Below, one piece after another: positions 29,580 to 38,734 of a stretch of 64,000 nucleotides of DNA. The notes below the pieces were generated by a model. That model saw only the letters and a program-made list of their open reading frames with translations, did not search any database and was not told the DNA's origin. The first letter of the stretch is position 1; every line of letters starts with the position of its first letter. The position numbers and the translations under genes are program-made. The DNA is from Cellulomonas sp. PhB150 (GTDB lineage: Bacteria > Actinomycetota > Actinomycetes > Actinomycetales > Cellulomonadaceae): positions 558,001 through 622,000 of the forward strand of contig NZ_RKHX01000002.1 of assembly GCF_003755175.1 (NCBI RefSeq), written 5' to 3'.

Positions 29580-30118
29580 CGAACGACGTCCGAGCCACGC
29601 TCAGCCCGTTCCGGGACGGCACCGCCGTGCTGTTCGAGCGGCGGTACGCCACGACGACCGACGACCTGTGGGACGCCGTCACCACCCCCGAGCGGCTCGC
29701 GCGATGGCTGGGTCCCGTCTACGGCGACCTCCGGGCCGGCGGCTCCTACGAGCTGCGCATGGGGGAGGACCTCCCGGGCGCGGCCGAGAACGCCGTCGGC
29801 GAGATCCGGGACTGCGACGCCCCGCACATGTTCTCCGTGACGTGGCGCTTCCCCGGAGAGGAGCAGACCTTCGTCATCGTGAGCGTCAGCCCGGACGACG
29901 ACGGTGCCGTGCTCCAGCTCCAGCACTACGGCCTGACCCCGGCGGGTGCGCGCGGGTACGCCGGTGGGTGGCACGCGAGCCTCGACCAGCTGACGGACCA
30001 CGTGGCCGGCGTGCCGGTGCGGTCCTGGCAGGAGGCGTTCGACGCGGCGCTGCCGCTCTACCGGGAGGGCGAGACCGGTGACACGGGCGGCGGTCAGCCG
30101 ACCGTGGCCTCCTCGTAG
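29576..30118 (+). CDS. SRPBCC (AHSA1/START-like) domain protein
   Basis: A 180-residue protein of the AHSA1/activator-of-Hsp90-like branch of the SRPBCC fold, which forms a hydrophobic ligand pocket. Marks are FERRYATTTDDLWDAVTTPERLARWLGPV, FSVTWRFPGEEQTFVIVSV and LTPAGARGYAGGWHASLDQL. The ligand is unknown. It is translated with the ArsR regulator (overlapping ATGA). Its last 25 nt overlap the convergent small S4 gene. Confidence 0.82.
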   Translation: MTNDVRATLSPFRDGTAVLFERRYATTTDDLWDAVTTPERLARWLGPVYGDLRAGGSYELRMGEDLPGAAENAVGEIRDCDAPHMFSVTWRFPGEEQTFVIVSVSPDDDGAVLQLQHYGLTPAGARGYAGGWHASLDQLTDHVAGVPVRSWQEAFDAALPLYREGETGDTGGGQPTVASS

Positions 30119-30312
30119 CCGCCGGGCAGGTCGACCTCGACGACGTCTCCCTTGACCAGCTGGCGGCCGCGGCGGGTCTCGTCCTCGCCGTTGACGGTCA
30201 CCGCGCCGTCGTCGAGCAGGGCGCGGGCGTGGGCGCCCGACTCGGCGAGGTTGGCCAGCTTGAGGAACTGACCGAGGCGGATCGAGTCGTCCGTGATGGG
30301 CACCGTGATCAT
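30094..30312 (-). CDS. Small S4-domain RNA-binding protein (YaaA/RlbA type)
   Basis: A 72-residue protein made almost entirely of an S4 RNA-binding domain: IRLGQFLKLANLAESGAHARALLDDGAVTVNGEDETRRGRQLVKGDVVEV. Stand-alone S4 proteins of this size are linked to ribosome function in other bacteria. The ATG at 30312 gives the family length; longer in-frame versions would run under hisD. Its 3' end overlaps the SRPBCC gene on the other strand. Confidence 0.8.
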   Translation of the reverse strand: MITVPITDDSIRLGQFLKLANLAESGAHARALLDDGAVTVNGEDETRRGRQLVKGDVVEVDLPGGYEEATVG

Positions 30313-30367
30313 GCGCACAGTCTGCCCGTGATGCGGCCCTGCCGGGCCCGCGTCCAGCCCAGCGGCA

Positions 30368-30373
30368 TACACT
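30368..30373 (+). promoter_or_regulatory. Leaderless-type -10 element of hisD
   Basis: TACACT ends 6 nt before the hisD GTG, with no ribosome binding site in between. Confidence 0.55.
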
Positions 30374-30379
30374 CGGCCG

Positions 30380-31702
30380 GTGATCTCCCGCATCGACCTG
30401 CGCGGTCGCGCCCTGTCGCGCCGCGAGCTCCTCGCCGAGCTCCCGCGCGCCGAGGTCGACGTCGAGCACGCGGGCGAGGTCGTCGCGCCCCTGCTGGACG
30501 ACGTCCGCCGGCGCGGGGCCGCCGCCCTGCGTGACCTGGCCGAGCGGTTCGACGGCGTGCGACCCGAGCACCTGCGCGTGCCCGCGAAGACCATCGCCGC
30601 GGCGGTCGACGTCCTCGACCCGGACGTGCGGGCCGCGCTGGACGAGACGATCAGCCGCGTCCGGGCCGTGCACGCCGCACAGGTCCCGCAGGGCTTCACC
30701 GTGCAGGTCGCCCCCGGCGCGCAGGTCCGCCAGCGCTGGATCCCCGTCCGCCGCGTGGGCCTCTACGTGCCCGGTGGGCTGGCCGTCTACCCGTCCTCGG
30801 TGATCATGAACGTCGTCGCGGCCCAGGCCGCGGGCGTCGGCTCGCTCGCGGTCGCGTCCCCGCCGCAGAAGGACCGCGACGGCCTCCCGGACGCGGTCGT
30901 GCTGGCCACGTGCGCGCTGCTCGGTGTCGACGAGGTGTACGCCGTCGGCGGCGCGCAGGCGGTCGGCATGTTCGCCTACGGCGCGGCAGGCTCCGACGAG
31001 GTCGACGGCGAGACGCTGTGCGAGCCCGTCGACGTCGTGACCGGCCCGGGCAACGTCTACGTCGCCGCGGCCAAGAGGCTCGTGCGCGGCGTCGTCGGCA
31101 TCGACTCCGAGGCCGGCCCGACCGAGATCGCGATCCTGGCCGACGGCACCGCCGACGCGGGCCACGTCGCCGCGGACCTGGTCTCGCAGGCCGAGCACGA
31201 CCCGCTCGCCGCGGCCGTCCTCGTGACGCCGAGCGCGGAGCTCGCGGGCGCGGTCGAGGCCAAGCTGGCCGACCGCACCGAGGCGACCTTCCACCGCGGC
31301 CGCGTCGCGCAGGCGCTGGACGGCTCGCAGTCCGCGATCGTGCTCGTCGACGACCTCGAGCAGGGGCTGGCCGTGGTCAACGCCTACGGCGCCGAGCACC
31401 TCGAGATCCAGACGGCGGACGCCGCGGAGGTGGCGGAGCGCGTCACGAGCGCGGGCGCCATCTTCGTCGGTCCGTACTCGCCCGTGTCGTTGGGCGACTA
31501 CATGGCCGGCTCGAACCACGTGCTCCCCACCGGGGGCTGCGCACACTTCACCAGCGGGCTCGGTGTCCACTCGTTCCTGCGCGCCGTGCAGGTCATCGAG
31601 TACGACGCGGACGCGCTGGGCGAGGTGGCGGACCGGATCGTCGCGCTGGCGGAGGCCGAGGGTCTCCCCGCACACGGCGAGGCGGTACGCGCGCGCTTCT
31701 GA
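30380..31702 (+). CDS. hisD: Histidinol dehydrogenase HisD
   Basis: A zinc enzyme of 440 residues that oxidises histidinol to histidine in two steps. Typical segments are [61 protein letters not shown], the [15 protein letters not shown] metal/substrate region, and [23 protein letters not shown]. It should begin the his operon, but a hairpin overlaps its stop codon and an olefin gene set, not hisC, follows. The GTG start sits 6 nt after TACACT, a leaderless arrangement. Confidence 0.96.
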   Translation: MISRIDLRGRALSRRELLAELPRAEVDVEHAGEVVAPLLDDVRRRGAAALRDLAERFDGVRPEHLRVPAKTIAAAVDVLDPDVRAALDETISRVRAVHAAQVPQGFTVQVAPGAQVRQRWIPVRRVGLYVPGGLAVYPSSVIMNVVAAQAAGVGSLAVASPPQKDRDGLPDAVVLATCALLGVDEVYAVGGAQAVGMFAYGAAGSDEVDGETLCEPVDVVTGPGNVYVAAAKRLVRGVVGIDSEAGPTEIAILADGTADAGHVAADLVSQAEHDPLAAAVLVTPSAELAGAVEAKLADRTEATFHRGRVAQALDGSQSAIVLVDDLEQGLAVVNAYGAEHLEIQTADAAEVAERVTSAGAIFVGPYSPVSLGDYMAGSNHVLPTGGCAHFTSGLGVHSFLRAVQVIEYDADALGEVADRIVALAEAEGLPAHGEAVRARF

Positions 31703-31729
31703 CGGTGCGGGCCGTTGGCCTGCACCGTC
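31701..31729 (+). terminator. Hairpin terminator directly after hisD
   Basis: GACGGTGCGGGCC and GGCCTGCACCGTC form a 13-bp stem (one G-T pair) with a 3-nt loop, overlapping the last two bases of the hisD stop. There is no T-tract. It separates hisD transcription from the ole genes. Confidence 0.6.
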
Positions 31730-31798
31730 GCCCGGGGAGTAGCACAGTAGGAGCAGGACGAACGCGCCCGTGCAGCGCGAGGGAAGTGGGCGCATCCA

Positions 31799-32821
31799 GT
31801 GACCGGTAATGCCATGTTCGAGCACCGAGACGTCGCGCTGCTGGCGGTGACGGCCGTCGAGGCGCCCGTCGTCATGCCCTCGCAGCGGTTCGACGAGCAG
31901 CTCGCGAGCACCCTCAAGCGGCTCCGGCTGCCCAAGGGCCTGCTGCGCCGCGTCGCCGGCGTGACCGAGCGCCGCTGGTGGGATGACGGGACGACGTTCG
32001 ACGACGCCGCCACCCAGGCCGCCGCCAAGGCGCTCGCCGAGTCGGGCGTCGACCCCGGCGAGGTCGGGCTGCTCATCAACACCTCGGTGACCCGCACCCA
32101 TCTCGAGCCGTCGGTCGCCTCGCGCATCCACGACGGGCTCGGCCTGCCGTCGAGCGCGCTGAACTTCGACATCACCAACGCGTGCCTCGGCTTCGTCAAC
32201 GGGCTGACGCTCGCCGCCCAGCTCATCGACGCCGGTCAGATCCGCTACGCCGTGATCGTCGACGGCGAGGACCCGCGCCCCACGCAGGAGGCGACGATCC
32301 GGCGCCTGTCGCGCGAGGACTCCACGCGCGACGACTTCCTGCGGGAGTTCGCGACGCTGACGCTCGGAGCGGGCGCCGCGGCCGCGGTGCTCGGCCCGGC
32401 GAGCCTGCACCCGGGCGCGCACCGCGTGCTCGGCGGGGTCTCGCGCGCCGCGACGCAGCACCACACGCTGTGCGTCGGCGGCCCCGACGGCATGTCGACG
32501 GACCCGCAGGGCCTGCTCGACGGCGGGCTCGAGCTCGTCGTCGAGGCGTGGAACGAGGCCGAGCCGCGCTGGAACTGGAACGCCGCCGACCGGTTCATCA
32601 CGCACCAGGTCTCCACCGTGCACACCACGTCGATCGTCGACGCCCTGGGCCTCGACCGGCGCCGCGTGCCGACGACGTACCCGCGCTGGGGCAACGTCGG
32701 CCCCGCGTCGCTGCCGATGACCCTGGCCGCCGAGGCGGACTCGCTCAGCGCGGGCGACCGCGTGGTCTGCATGGGCGTCGGCTCCGGGCTGAACACCGCG
32801 ATGACGGAGATCGTCTGGTGA
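31799..32821 (+). CDS. oleA: OleA: acyl-CoA condensing (thiolase-fold) olefin synthase
   Basis: A FabH-like thiolase-fold enzyme of 340 residues that should join two fatty acyl-CoAs head to head into a 2-alkyl-3-ketoacid. The nucleophile is Cys129 in NFDITNACLGFVNG. Glu103 (THLEPSVAS) lies 26 residues before it, the same offset as the OleA-specific Glu117/Cys143 pair of Xanthomonas OleA; FabH lacks this Glu. The catalytic His269 (ITHQVS) and Asn299 (GNVGPAS) are also present. The product of the next gene, an OleB-OleC fusion, and oleD confirm the pathway. The GTG 31799 start is uncertain; ATG 31814 is possible. A GAGGGAAG lies upstream. Confidence 0.9.
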   Translation: MTGNAMFEHRDVALLAVTAVEAPVVMPSQRFDEQLASTLKRLRLPKGLLRRVAGVTERRWWDDGTTFDDAATQAAAKALAESGVDPGEVGLLINTSVTRTHLEPSVASRIHDGLGLPSSALNFDITNACLGFVNGLTLAAQLIDAGQIRYAVIVDGEDPRPTQEATIRRLSREDSTRDDFLREFATLTLGAGAAAAVLGPASLHPGAHRVLGGVSRAATQHHTLCVGGPDGMSTDPQGLLDGGLELVVEAWNEAEPRWNWNAADRFITHQVSTVHTTSIVDALGLDRRRVPTTYPRWGNVGPASLPMTLAAEADSLSAGDRVVCMGVGSGLNTAMTEIVW

Positions 32822-35394
32822 TGCCGGCGACGACGGTGGCCACGCTCGCACCGAGCGGGCTGCCGGGGCTCGACCCTGCCTGGTCGCGCGTGGTCCGGAC
32901 GCCCTCGGGCGCCTGGCACGTGCTAGACAACGCCGCGCACCTCACGGCCGAGCCCGTCGGGACCCTGCTGTGCGTGCACGGCAACCCCACCTGGTCGTAC
33001 CTGTGGCGGACGTTCGTCGCGGCCGCCACGGCGGCCGAGCGGCCGTGGCGCGTGATCGCGGTGGACCAGCTCGACATGGGCTTCTCGCAGCGCACCGGAG
33101 ACACGCACCTGCTTGCCGACCGCGTGCGCGAGCTCGGCGAGCTCACGGACACGCTCGGACTGGCCGGCCCGGTCGTCACCGCCGGGCACGACTGGGGAGG
33201 CTCGATCAGCCTCGGCTGGGCCGTCGACCACCCCGAGCTGCTCGCCGGCGTGGTCCTGCTGAACACCGCGGTCTTCCAGCCGCTCGCCGAGCGCGCCCCC
33301 GCCGCCCTGCGTCCCGTCATGGTCCCGGGCGTGCGGCAGGCCGCGACGGTCACGACCACCGGCTTCATCGACACCACGCTCGCGCTGGCCCACCCGCGCC
33401 TCGACGGCGCTGTGCGCCACGCCTTCCGCGCGCCGTACCGCACCGCCGCGCGCCGTACCGCGGTCGGCGACTTCGTCGCGGACATCCCGGCGGTCGCCGA
33501 CCACCCCAGCCGCCCCGAGCTGGAGCGGATCGCGGCCGGCGTCAGCGAGCTCGACGTGCCCGCGCTGCTGGCATGGGGCGCGCGCGACCCGGTGTTCTCC
33601 GACCGCTTCCTGCGCGACCTGCAGGATCGCCTCCCGCACGCCGACGTGCACCGGTACCCGACCGCGGGCCACCTGGTCGCGGAGGACGAGGACGTCGCGA
33701 CCGGCGTGCTGCGCTGGCTCGACGCCCGCGTCGCCGCGCCCGCCGTCCAGCCGCCGGCGCCCGAGCCTGCCCCCGTCCGCCTGCTCGGCGCGACCCTGAC
33801 CGAGCGCGCGGACGACGACGGCCCGGCGCTCGTCGAGCTGCACGGCGACACCTCCCGCACCGTCTCGTGGCGCGCCCTGGCGCGCCGTACCGAGGAGATC
33901 GCGCGCGGCCTGGCCGTGATCGGCGTCCGCCCGGGGGACCGCGTCGCGGTGCTCGTGCCGCCCGGTGCCGACCTGACCGCGGTCCTCTACGCGTGCCTGC
34001 GGCTCGGTGCGGTCGTCGTGGTGGCGGACGCGGGGCTGGGTGTCGGCGCGCTCTCGCGCGCGGTCAAGGCGGCCGAGCCCGTGGCCGTGATCGGCATCGA
34101 GCGGGCGCTGCTCGCCGCGAAGGCGTTCCGGTGGGCTCCCACGCTCGTCGCCGCAGGTCCGATCCACCGCCGGGCCCGCGCCGCGCTCGGTGTGGAGGCG
34201 ACCCTGGTGGAGCTGGCCGACCTGGGTGCCGTCTCCGACGTGGAGCTCGCGTGGCCCGACGGCGACGACGAGGCCGCGGTGCTGTTCACCTCGGGATCGA
34301 CCGGGCCGGCCAAGGGAGTCGTCTACACGCAGCGCGGCCTGGCGGGCATGCGCGACGCCGTCGCGCGGACCTACGGGATCTCGGCCGAGCGCTCGTTCGT
34401 CGCCGCGTTCGCGCCCTTCGCGCTGCTCGGCCCGGCGCTCGGGGCCACGAGCGTCAGCCCGGACATGGACGTGACCGCACCGCGCACGCTGACCGCCGCC
34501 GCGCTGGCCGCGGCCGTGCGCGCCGTGGACGGCGCCGTCGTGTTCGCCTCGCCGGCCGCGCTCGCGGGCATCCTGGCCACGCAGGACGAGGCGTCCGACG
34601 ACGACCGTGCCGCGCTGGCCGGCGTCGAGACGCTGCTGTCGGCGGGCGCGCCCGTGCCCGCCGACCTGCTGCTGGCCGTGCGCGAGGTGCTGCCCGCGGC
34701 CCGCCTGCACACGCCGTACGGCATGACCGAGATGCTGCCGGTCACCGACATCGAGCTCGACGAGATCCTCGCGGCCGGCGACGGCCCGGGCGTGTGCGTC
34801 GGTCGGCCGGTCGAGGGCGCGCGCGTCGCGATCAGCGCGCTGTCCGACGAGGGCGTAGCGGTCGGCGTCCCGGACGGCACCGCGGACGTGCTCGGCGAGA
34901 TCCTCGTGACCGGCCCGCACCTCAAGGACCGCTACGACCGGCTGTGGTTCACGCAGGACGCGTCCGCGCGCGACGCCGGCTGGCACCGCACGGGCGACGT
35001 CGGGCGGCTCGACGCCGAGGGGCGGCTCTGGGTCGAGGGCCGGCTCGCGCACGTCGTCGCGAGCGACCGCGGCGTGGTGACGCCCGTCGCGCCCGAGCGG
35101 CTCGTCGACGCGCTCGACGGCGTCGCCCGCTCGGCGGTCGTCGGGGTGGGCCCGCGGGGCACCCAGCAGCTCGTCGTGGTCGTCGAGCCCGACGAGCCCG
35201 CGCGGGCCGGCCTGGCCGACCCGGACCTCGCGGGGCGCGTCAGGCGGGCGCTGGCCGGCCTGCCCGTGCCGGTCGCCGCGGTGCTCGTCGTCCCAGGGCT
35301 GCCCACCGACCTGCGGCACAACTCGAAGATCGACCGCACCCGGCTGGCCGGCTGGGCCGCCGCGGTGCTCGCCGGACGGCGGGCCCGCCTGTGA
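32821..35394 (+). CDS. oleBC: OleBC fusion: beta-lactone decarboxylase + beta-lactone synthetase
   Basis: A two-domain protein of 857 residues. Residues ~1-305 are an alpha/beta hydrolase of the haloalkane dehalogenase-like OleB type: oxyanion motif HGNPTW, nucleophile Asp124 in GHDWGGSI, and a C-terminal catalytic His in TAGHLVAED. Residues ~320-857 are an AMP-binding OleC domain with [45 protein letters not shown] and NSKIDRTRL. OleC closes the beta-hydroxy acid to a beta-lactone and OleB removes CO2 to give the cis-olefin. Fused oleBC genes are known from actinobacteria such as Micrococcus. ATG 32821 overlaps the oleA stop; GTG 32818 is an alternative start. Confidence 0.9.
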   Translation: MPATTVATLAPSGLPGLDPAWSRVVRTPSGAWHVLDNAAHLTAEPVGTLLCVHGNPTWSYLWRTFVAAATAAERPWRVIAVDQLDMGFSQRTGDTHLLADRVRELGELTDTLGLAGPVVTAGHDWGGSISLGWAVDHPELLAGVVLLNTAVFQPLAERAPAALRPVMVPGVRQAATVTTTGFIDTTLALAHPRLDGAVRHAFRAPYRTAARRTAVGDFVADIPAVADHPSRPELERIAAGVSELDVPALLAWGARDPVFSDRFLRDLQDRLPHADVHRYPTAGHLVAEDEDVATGVLRWLDARVAAPAVQPPAPEPAPVRLLGATLTERADDDGPALVELHGDTSRTVSWRALARRTEEIARGLAVIGVRPGDRVAVLVPPGADLTAVLYACLRLGAVVVVADAGLGVGALSRAVKAAEPVAVIGIERALLAAKAFRWAPTLVAAGPIHRRARAALGVEATLVELADLGAVSDVELAWPDGDDEAAVLFTSGSTGPAKGVVYTQRGLAGMRDAVARTYGISAERSFVAAFAPFALLGPALGATSVSPDMDVTAPRTLTAAALAAAVRAVDGAVVFASPAALAGILATQDEASDDDRAALAGVETLLSAGAPVPADLLLAVREVLPAARLHTPYGMTEMLPVTDIELDEILAAGDGPGVCVGRPVEGARVAISALSDEGVAVGVPDGTADVLGEILVTGPHLKDRYDRLWFTQDASARDAGWHRTGDVGRLDAEGRLWVEGRLAHVVASDRGVVTPVAPERLVDALDGVARSAVVGVGPRGTQQLVVVVEPDEPARAGLADPDLAGRVRRALAGLPVPVAAVLVVPGLPTDLRHNSKIDRTRLAGWAAAVLAGRRARL

Positions 35395-36374
35395 GGACCG
35401 TGCTGGTCACCGGCGCGAGCGGCATGCTCGGCGGCGCGGTCGCCGCGCGGCTCGTGGCCGACGGGTGGGACGTCCGCACGCTGCAGCGCCGCCCCTCGGG
35501 CGTGGCAGGCGCGCACGACGAGCTCGGGTCGGTCACCGACGCGGAGGCCGTCGCCCGTGCGGTCACCGGCGCCGAGGCGGTCGTCCACCTCGCCGCGAAG
35601 GTCGACATCGTCGGGCCCGAGGACGAGTACCGCATGATCAACGTCGAGGGCACCCGGACGGTGCTCGACGCCGCGCGTGCCGCGGGCGTGGCCCGTGTCG
35701 TCTACGTCTCCTCGCCGTCGGTCGCCCACACGGGCGCGTCGCTCGTCGGCGCCGGTGCCGGCCCCGCCGAGCCGGCCCACGCGCGCGGACCCTACGCGCG
35801 CACCAAGGCCGCCGCCGAGCAGCTCGCGCTCGCCGCCGACCAGCCCGGGTTCCGGGTCGTCGCCGTCCGCCCGCACGTCGTGTGGGGGCCGGGGGACACC
35901 CAGCTCGTCGGCCGCATCGTCGACCGCGCCCGCGCGGGCCGGCTGCCGATCCTCGGCACGGGTGCCCCCCTCATCGACACGACCTACGTGGACAACGCCG
36001 TCGACGCGCTCGTCGCGGCCCTGGTCGCTCCCGCCGACTCCTACGGTCAGGCGTACGTCGTGACGAACGGCGAGCCGCGCCCGGTCCGCGAGCTGATCGA
36101 CGCGATCTGCGCCGCCAGCGGCGTCCCGGTCCCGCGGCGACGCGTGCCCGCCGCGCTCGCTCGCGCCGCCGGTGCGGGCCTCGACGCCGCGTGGGCGCAC
36201 CTCCCGCTGCCCGGCGAGCCGCCTCTGACGCGGTTCGTCGCCGAGCAGCTGTCCACCGCGCACTGGTTCGACCAGCGGCGCACGCGCGAGGCGCTCGGGT
36301 GGGAGCCGCGCGTGAGCGTCGACGAGGGCATCGCGCGGCTGGCGGCGCACGCGCGCGCGGCTGTGGACGCCTGA
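35391..36374 (+). CDS. oleD: OleD: NAD(P)H-dependent 2-alkyl-3-ketoacid reductase
   Basis: An extended short-chain dehydrogenase of 327 residues that should reduce the OleA product to the beta-hydroxy acid for OleC. The nucleotide loop is [15 protein letters not shown], the active-site pair is YARTK, and [12 protein letters not shown] supplies the Ser region; [13 protein letters not shown] and [15 protein letters not shown] are typical of the 3-beta-HSD/OleD group. GTG 35391 overlaps the oleBC stop (GTGA), so the three ole genes form one unit. hisC follows after 35 nt with its own promoter. Confidence 0.88.
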   Translation: MRTVLVTGASGMLGGAVAARLVADGWDVRTLQRRPSGVAGAHDELGSVTDAEAVARAVTGAEAVVHLAAKVDIVGPEDEYRMINVEGTRTVLDAARAAGVARVVYVSSPSVAHTGASLVGAGAGPAEPAHARGPYARTKAAAEQLALAADQPGFRVVAVRPHVVWGPGDTQLVGRIVDRARAGRLPILGTGAPLIDTTYVDNAVDALVAALVAPADSYGQAYVVTNGEPRPVRELIDAICAASGVPVPRRRVPAALARAAGAGLDAAWAHLPLPGEPPLTRFVAEQLSTAHWFDQRRTREALGWEPRVSVDEGIARLAAHARAAVDA

Positions 36375-36396
36375 CCGGCACGGACGCGCACGTCCC

Positions 36397-36402
36397 TAGA
36401 CT
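36397..36402 (+). promoter_or_regulatory. Leaderless-type -10 element of hisC
   Basis: TAGACT ends 7 nt before the hisC GTG. It lets hisCB be transcribed independently of hisD and the ole genes. Confidence 0.55.
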
Positions 36403-36409
36403 CGGACCC

Positions 36410-37525
36410 GTGACTGCCGACATCGCCCGTCCCGCGTTGCCGCTGCGGCCGGAGCTCGTCGGGCTCGAGCCCTACGGGGCGCCGCAGCTCGACGTCCCGC
36501 ACCTGCTCAACGTCAACGAGAACCCGTACGCCCCCTCGGAGCAGGTCGTCGCGGACATCGCGGCCGCCGTCGCGGAGGCGGCCCGTGGCCTCAACCGGTA
36601 CCCCGACCGCGACTTCGAGGCGCTGCGGGCCGACCTGGCGGACTACCTGGCCACCGAGTCGGGCGTGCGGCTCGACGTCGCCCAGCTGTGGGCCGCCAAC
36701 GGCTCGAACGAGATCATGCTGCACGTGCTGCAGGCGTTCGGCGGCCCCGGCCGCACCGCGCTGTCGTTCGCGCCCACGTACTCGATGTACCCCGAGTACG
36801 CCCGGGACACCTCCACGGCCTGGGTCGCCGGGCGGCGCGCGGAGGACTTCAGCCTCGACCCCGACGCGGCCCGCGCGGCGATCGCCGAGCACGCGCCCTC
36901 GGTGGTGCTGCTCGCGAGCCCCAACAACCCCACGGGCACGGCGCTGCCGGCATCGACGGTGCTCGCGGTGCTCGACGCGGCCGCCGAGGTGCCCGGCGGG
37001 TGCGTCGTCGTGGTCGACGAGGCCTACGGCGAGTTCCGCCGCCGCGGCGTCCCGAGCGCGCTCGAGCTGCTCGCCGAGCACCCGCACCTGGCCGTGAGCC
37101 GCACGATGTCCAAGGCCTTCGGGCTGGCCGGCGCGCGCGTCGGCTACCTCGCCGCGGCGAGCGAGCTCGTGGACGCGCTGCGCGTGGTCCGCCTGCCGTA
37201 CCACCTGTCCGGCGTGACGCAGGCGGTCGCGCGGGCCGCGCTCGCCCACAGCGCCGAGCTGATGGCGCAGGTCGGCTCGCTGCGCGACGAGCGCGACGCC
37301 CTGGTGGGGTGGCTGCGGGGCAGGGGCCTGACCGTCGCGGAGTCCGACGCGAACTTCGTGCTGTTCGGCCTGTTCGACGACCGGCACGCGATCTGGCAGG
37401 GTCTGCTCGACCGGGGGGTCCTGATCCGCGAGGTCGGCCCGGACGGATGGTTGCGGGTGTCGGTCGGCACACCGCAGGAGACGGCGGCGTTCAAGGACGC
37501 CCTGGTGGAGGTCGCATCACTATGA
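36410..37525 (+). CDS. hisC: Histidinol-phosphate aminotransferase HisC
   Basis: A fold-type I PLP aminotransferase of 371 residues converting imidazole-acetol phosphate to histidinol phosphate. Marks are [55 protein letters not shown] and the PLP-lysine motif [18 protein letters not shown]. The GTG at 36410 lies 7 nt after TAGACT and just ahead of the conserved start. The stop overlaps the hisB ATG (ATGA). Confidence 0.95.
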   Translation: MTADIARPALPLRPELVGLEPYGAPQLDVPHLLNVNENPYAPSEQVVADIAAAVAEAARGLNRYPDRDFEALRADLADYLATESGVRLDVAQLWAANGSNEIMLHVLQAFGGPGRTALSFAPTYSMYPEYARDTSTAWVAGRRAEDFSLDPDAARAAIAEHAPSVVLLASPNNPTGTALPASTVLAVLDAAAEVPGGCVVVVDEAYGEFRRRGVPSALELLAEHPHLAVSRTMSKAFGLAGARVGYLAAASELVDALRVVRLPYHLSGVTQAVARAALAHSAELMAQVGSLRDERDALVGWLRGRGLTVAESDANFVLFGLFDDRHAIWQGLLDRGVLIREVGPDGWLRVSVGTPQETAAFKDALVEVASL

Positions 37526-38133
37526 GCCCGACGAAGAAGCGCGTCGCCCGCATCGAGCGCGCGACGAGCGAGTCGAGCGTGCTGGTCGAGCTGGACCTGG
37601 ACGGCACGGGCCGCACGGACATCTCGACGACGGTGCCGTTCTACGACCACATGCTCACCGCGCTGGGCAAGCACTCGCTGATCGACCTCACGGTCAAGGC
37701 GACCGGCGACACCCACATCGACGCGCACCACACGGTCGAGGACGTGGCCATCGTCATCGGCGAGGCGCTGCGCGAGGCGCTGGGGGACAAGCGCGGGATC
37801 TCCCGGTTCGGCGACGCGACCGTCCCGCTCGACGAGGCGCTCGCGCAGGCCGTGGTCGACGTGTCGGGCCGCCCCTACCTCGTGCACACCGGCGAGCCGA
37901 TCGGCCAGGAGTACCACCTCATCGGCGGTCACTTCACCGGCGCGCTGACGCGGCACGTCCTGGAGTCGATCGCGCACCACGCGGCGTTCAGCATCCACGT
38001 CCGCGTGCTCGCCGGCCGGGACCCGCACCACATCGTCGAGGCCCAGTTCAAGGCGCTGGCGCGTGCGCTGCGGTTCGCCGTGGCGCTCGACCCCCGCGTG
38101 GAGGGCATCCCGTCCACGAAGGGCGCGCTCTGA
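37522..38133 (+). CDS. hisB: Imidazoleglycerol-phosphate dehydratase HisB
   Basis: A 203-residue manganese dehydratase of histidine synthesis. The metal-binding histidine motifs are present: [41 protein letters not shown] and [17 protein letters not shown]. This is the monofunctional form without a phosphatase domain. ATG overlaps the hisC stop, and its TGA overlaps the next ATG. Confidence 0.96.
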   Translation: MSPTKKRVARIERATSESSVLVELDLDGTGRTDISTTVPFYDHMLTALGKHSLIDLTVKATGDTHIDAHHTVEDVAIVIGEALREALGDKRGISRFGDATVPLDEALAQAVVDVSGRPYLVHTGEPIGQEYHLIGGHFTGALTRHVLESIAHHAAFSIHVRVLAGRDPHHIVEAQFKALARALRFAVALDPRVEGIPSTKGAL

Positions 38134-38615
38134 TGGCCGACGACGACGAGATCGTCGTCCCCGACGACCTGTCGTCGCTGTTCGCCCCGGTCGACGAGGA
38201 CCCGTCCGTCGCGCTCGTCGTGACCCCGGTGGCCGTCCCCGCGCCGCTCGCCGCGGCGTGCGTGCTCGCCGGCGTGGCCGTCGACGTCGTGCCCTCGTCG
38301 TCGGGCGCGATCGCCGTGCTCCGCGAGCCCGCCAGCGCCACGGACGGCGCGACCGCCATCTCCAAGCTGCTGCGCGCCACGCCCGTGGTGCTGCTCGAAC
38401 GGCGCGAGGGCAACGTCCGCGCCGTGCGGTGGTCGGGGGGCGAGGCGGGCGAGGAGATCGCGTCCGGGCTCCTGCTCGCCAACGGTCCGGGCGTCCTCGA
38501 GGACCTGCTGCTCGGGTCCGTCGAGGCGTCCGAGCTCGAGGGTGTCGTCACGAGCGTCGGCATGTCCCGCTGGAAGGCCACGCGGCTGCTGGCCGCGTCG
38601 GCGCGCAAGCGCTGA
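38133..38615 (+). CDS. Conserved actinobacterial hypothetical protein next to hisB
   Basis: A 160-residue protein without a recognised domain. It starts with an acidic stretch (ADDDEIVVPDDLSSLFAP), then alternating hydrophobic beta-alpha-like segments (VALVVTPVAVPAPLAAACVLAGVAVDVVPS), and ends with a basic helix (SRWKATRLLAASARKR). No signal peptide or membrane helix stands out. It overlaps the hisB stop (TGATG), and such a protein often lies between hisB and hisH in actinobacteria. Its role is unknown. The glycan cluster begins right after it, on the other strand. Confidence 0.75.
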   Translation: MADDDEIVVPDDLSSLFAPVDEDPSVALVVTPVAVPAPLAAACVLAGVAVDVVPSSSGAIAVLREPASATDGATAISKLLRATPVVLLERREGNVRAVRWSGGEAGEEIASGLLLANGPGVLEDLLLGSVEASELEGVVTSVGMSRWKATRLLAASARKR

Positions 38616-38684
38616 CCTTCACAGCGCGTTCACAGAACTTCCCCCTTGCGGCCACGACGCGCGGCCCGCGATGATGGGCCTTCC

Positions 38685-38716
38685 GACGCCCGCACTGGCC
38701 CCCTGGTGCGGGCGTC
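38685..38716. terminator. Bidirectional hairpin between the hisB unit and the glycan cluster
   Basis: An 11-bp perfect stem (GACGCCCGCAC with its complement) and a 10-nt loop lie between two convergent genes. It can stop transcription from both sides. Confidence 0.6.
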
Positions 38717-38734
38717 GTCCTGTCCCGAGCGTGC

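Noticed and set aside
29114..32851. A 1245-codon minus-strand open frame across the ArsR, SRPBCC, hisD and oleA genes
   Set aside because: It is the antisense shadow of several unrelated recognisable genes; only its short in-frame-independent S4 neighbour at 30094-30312 is real.
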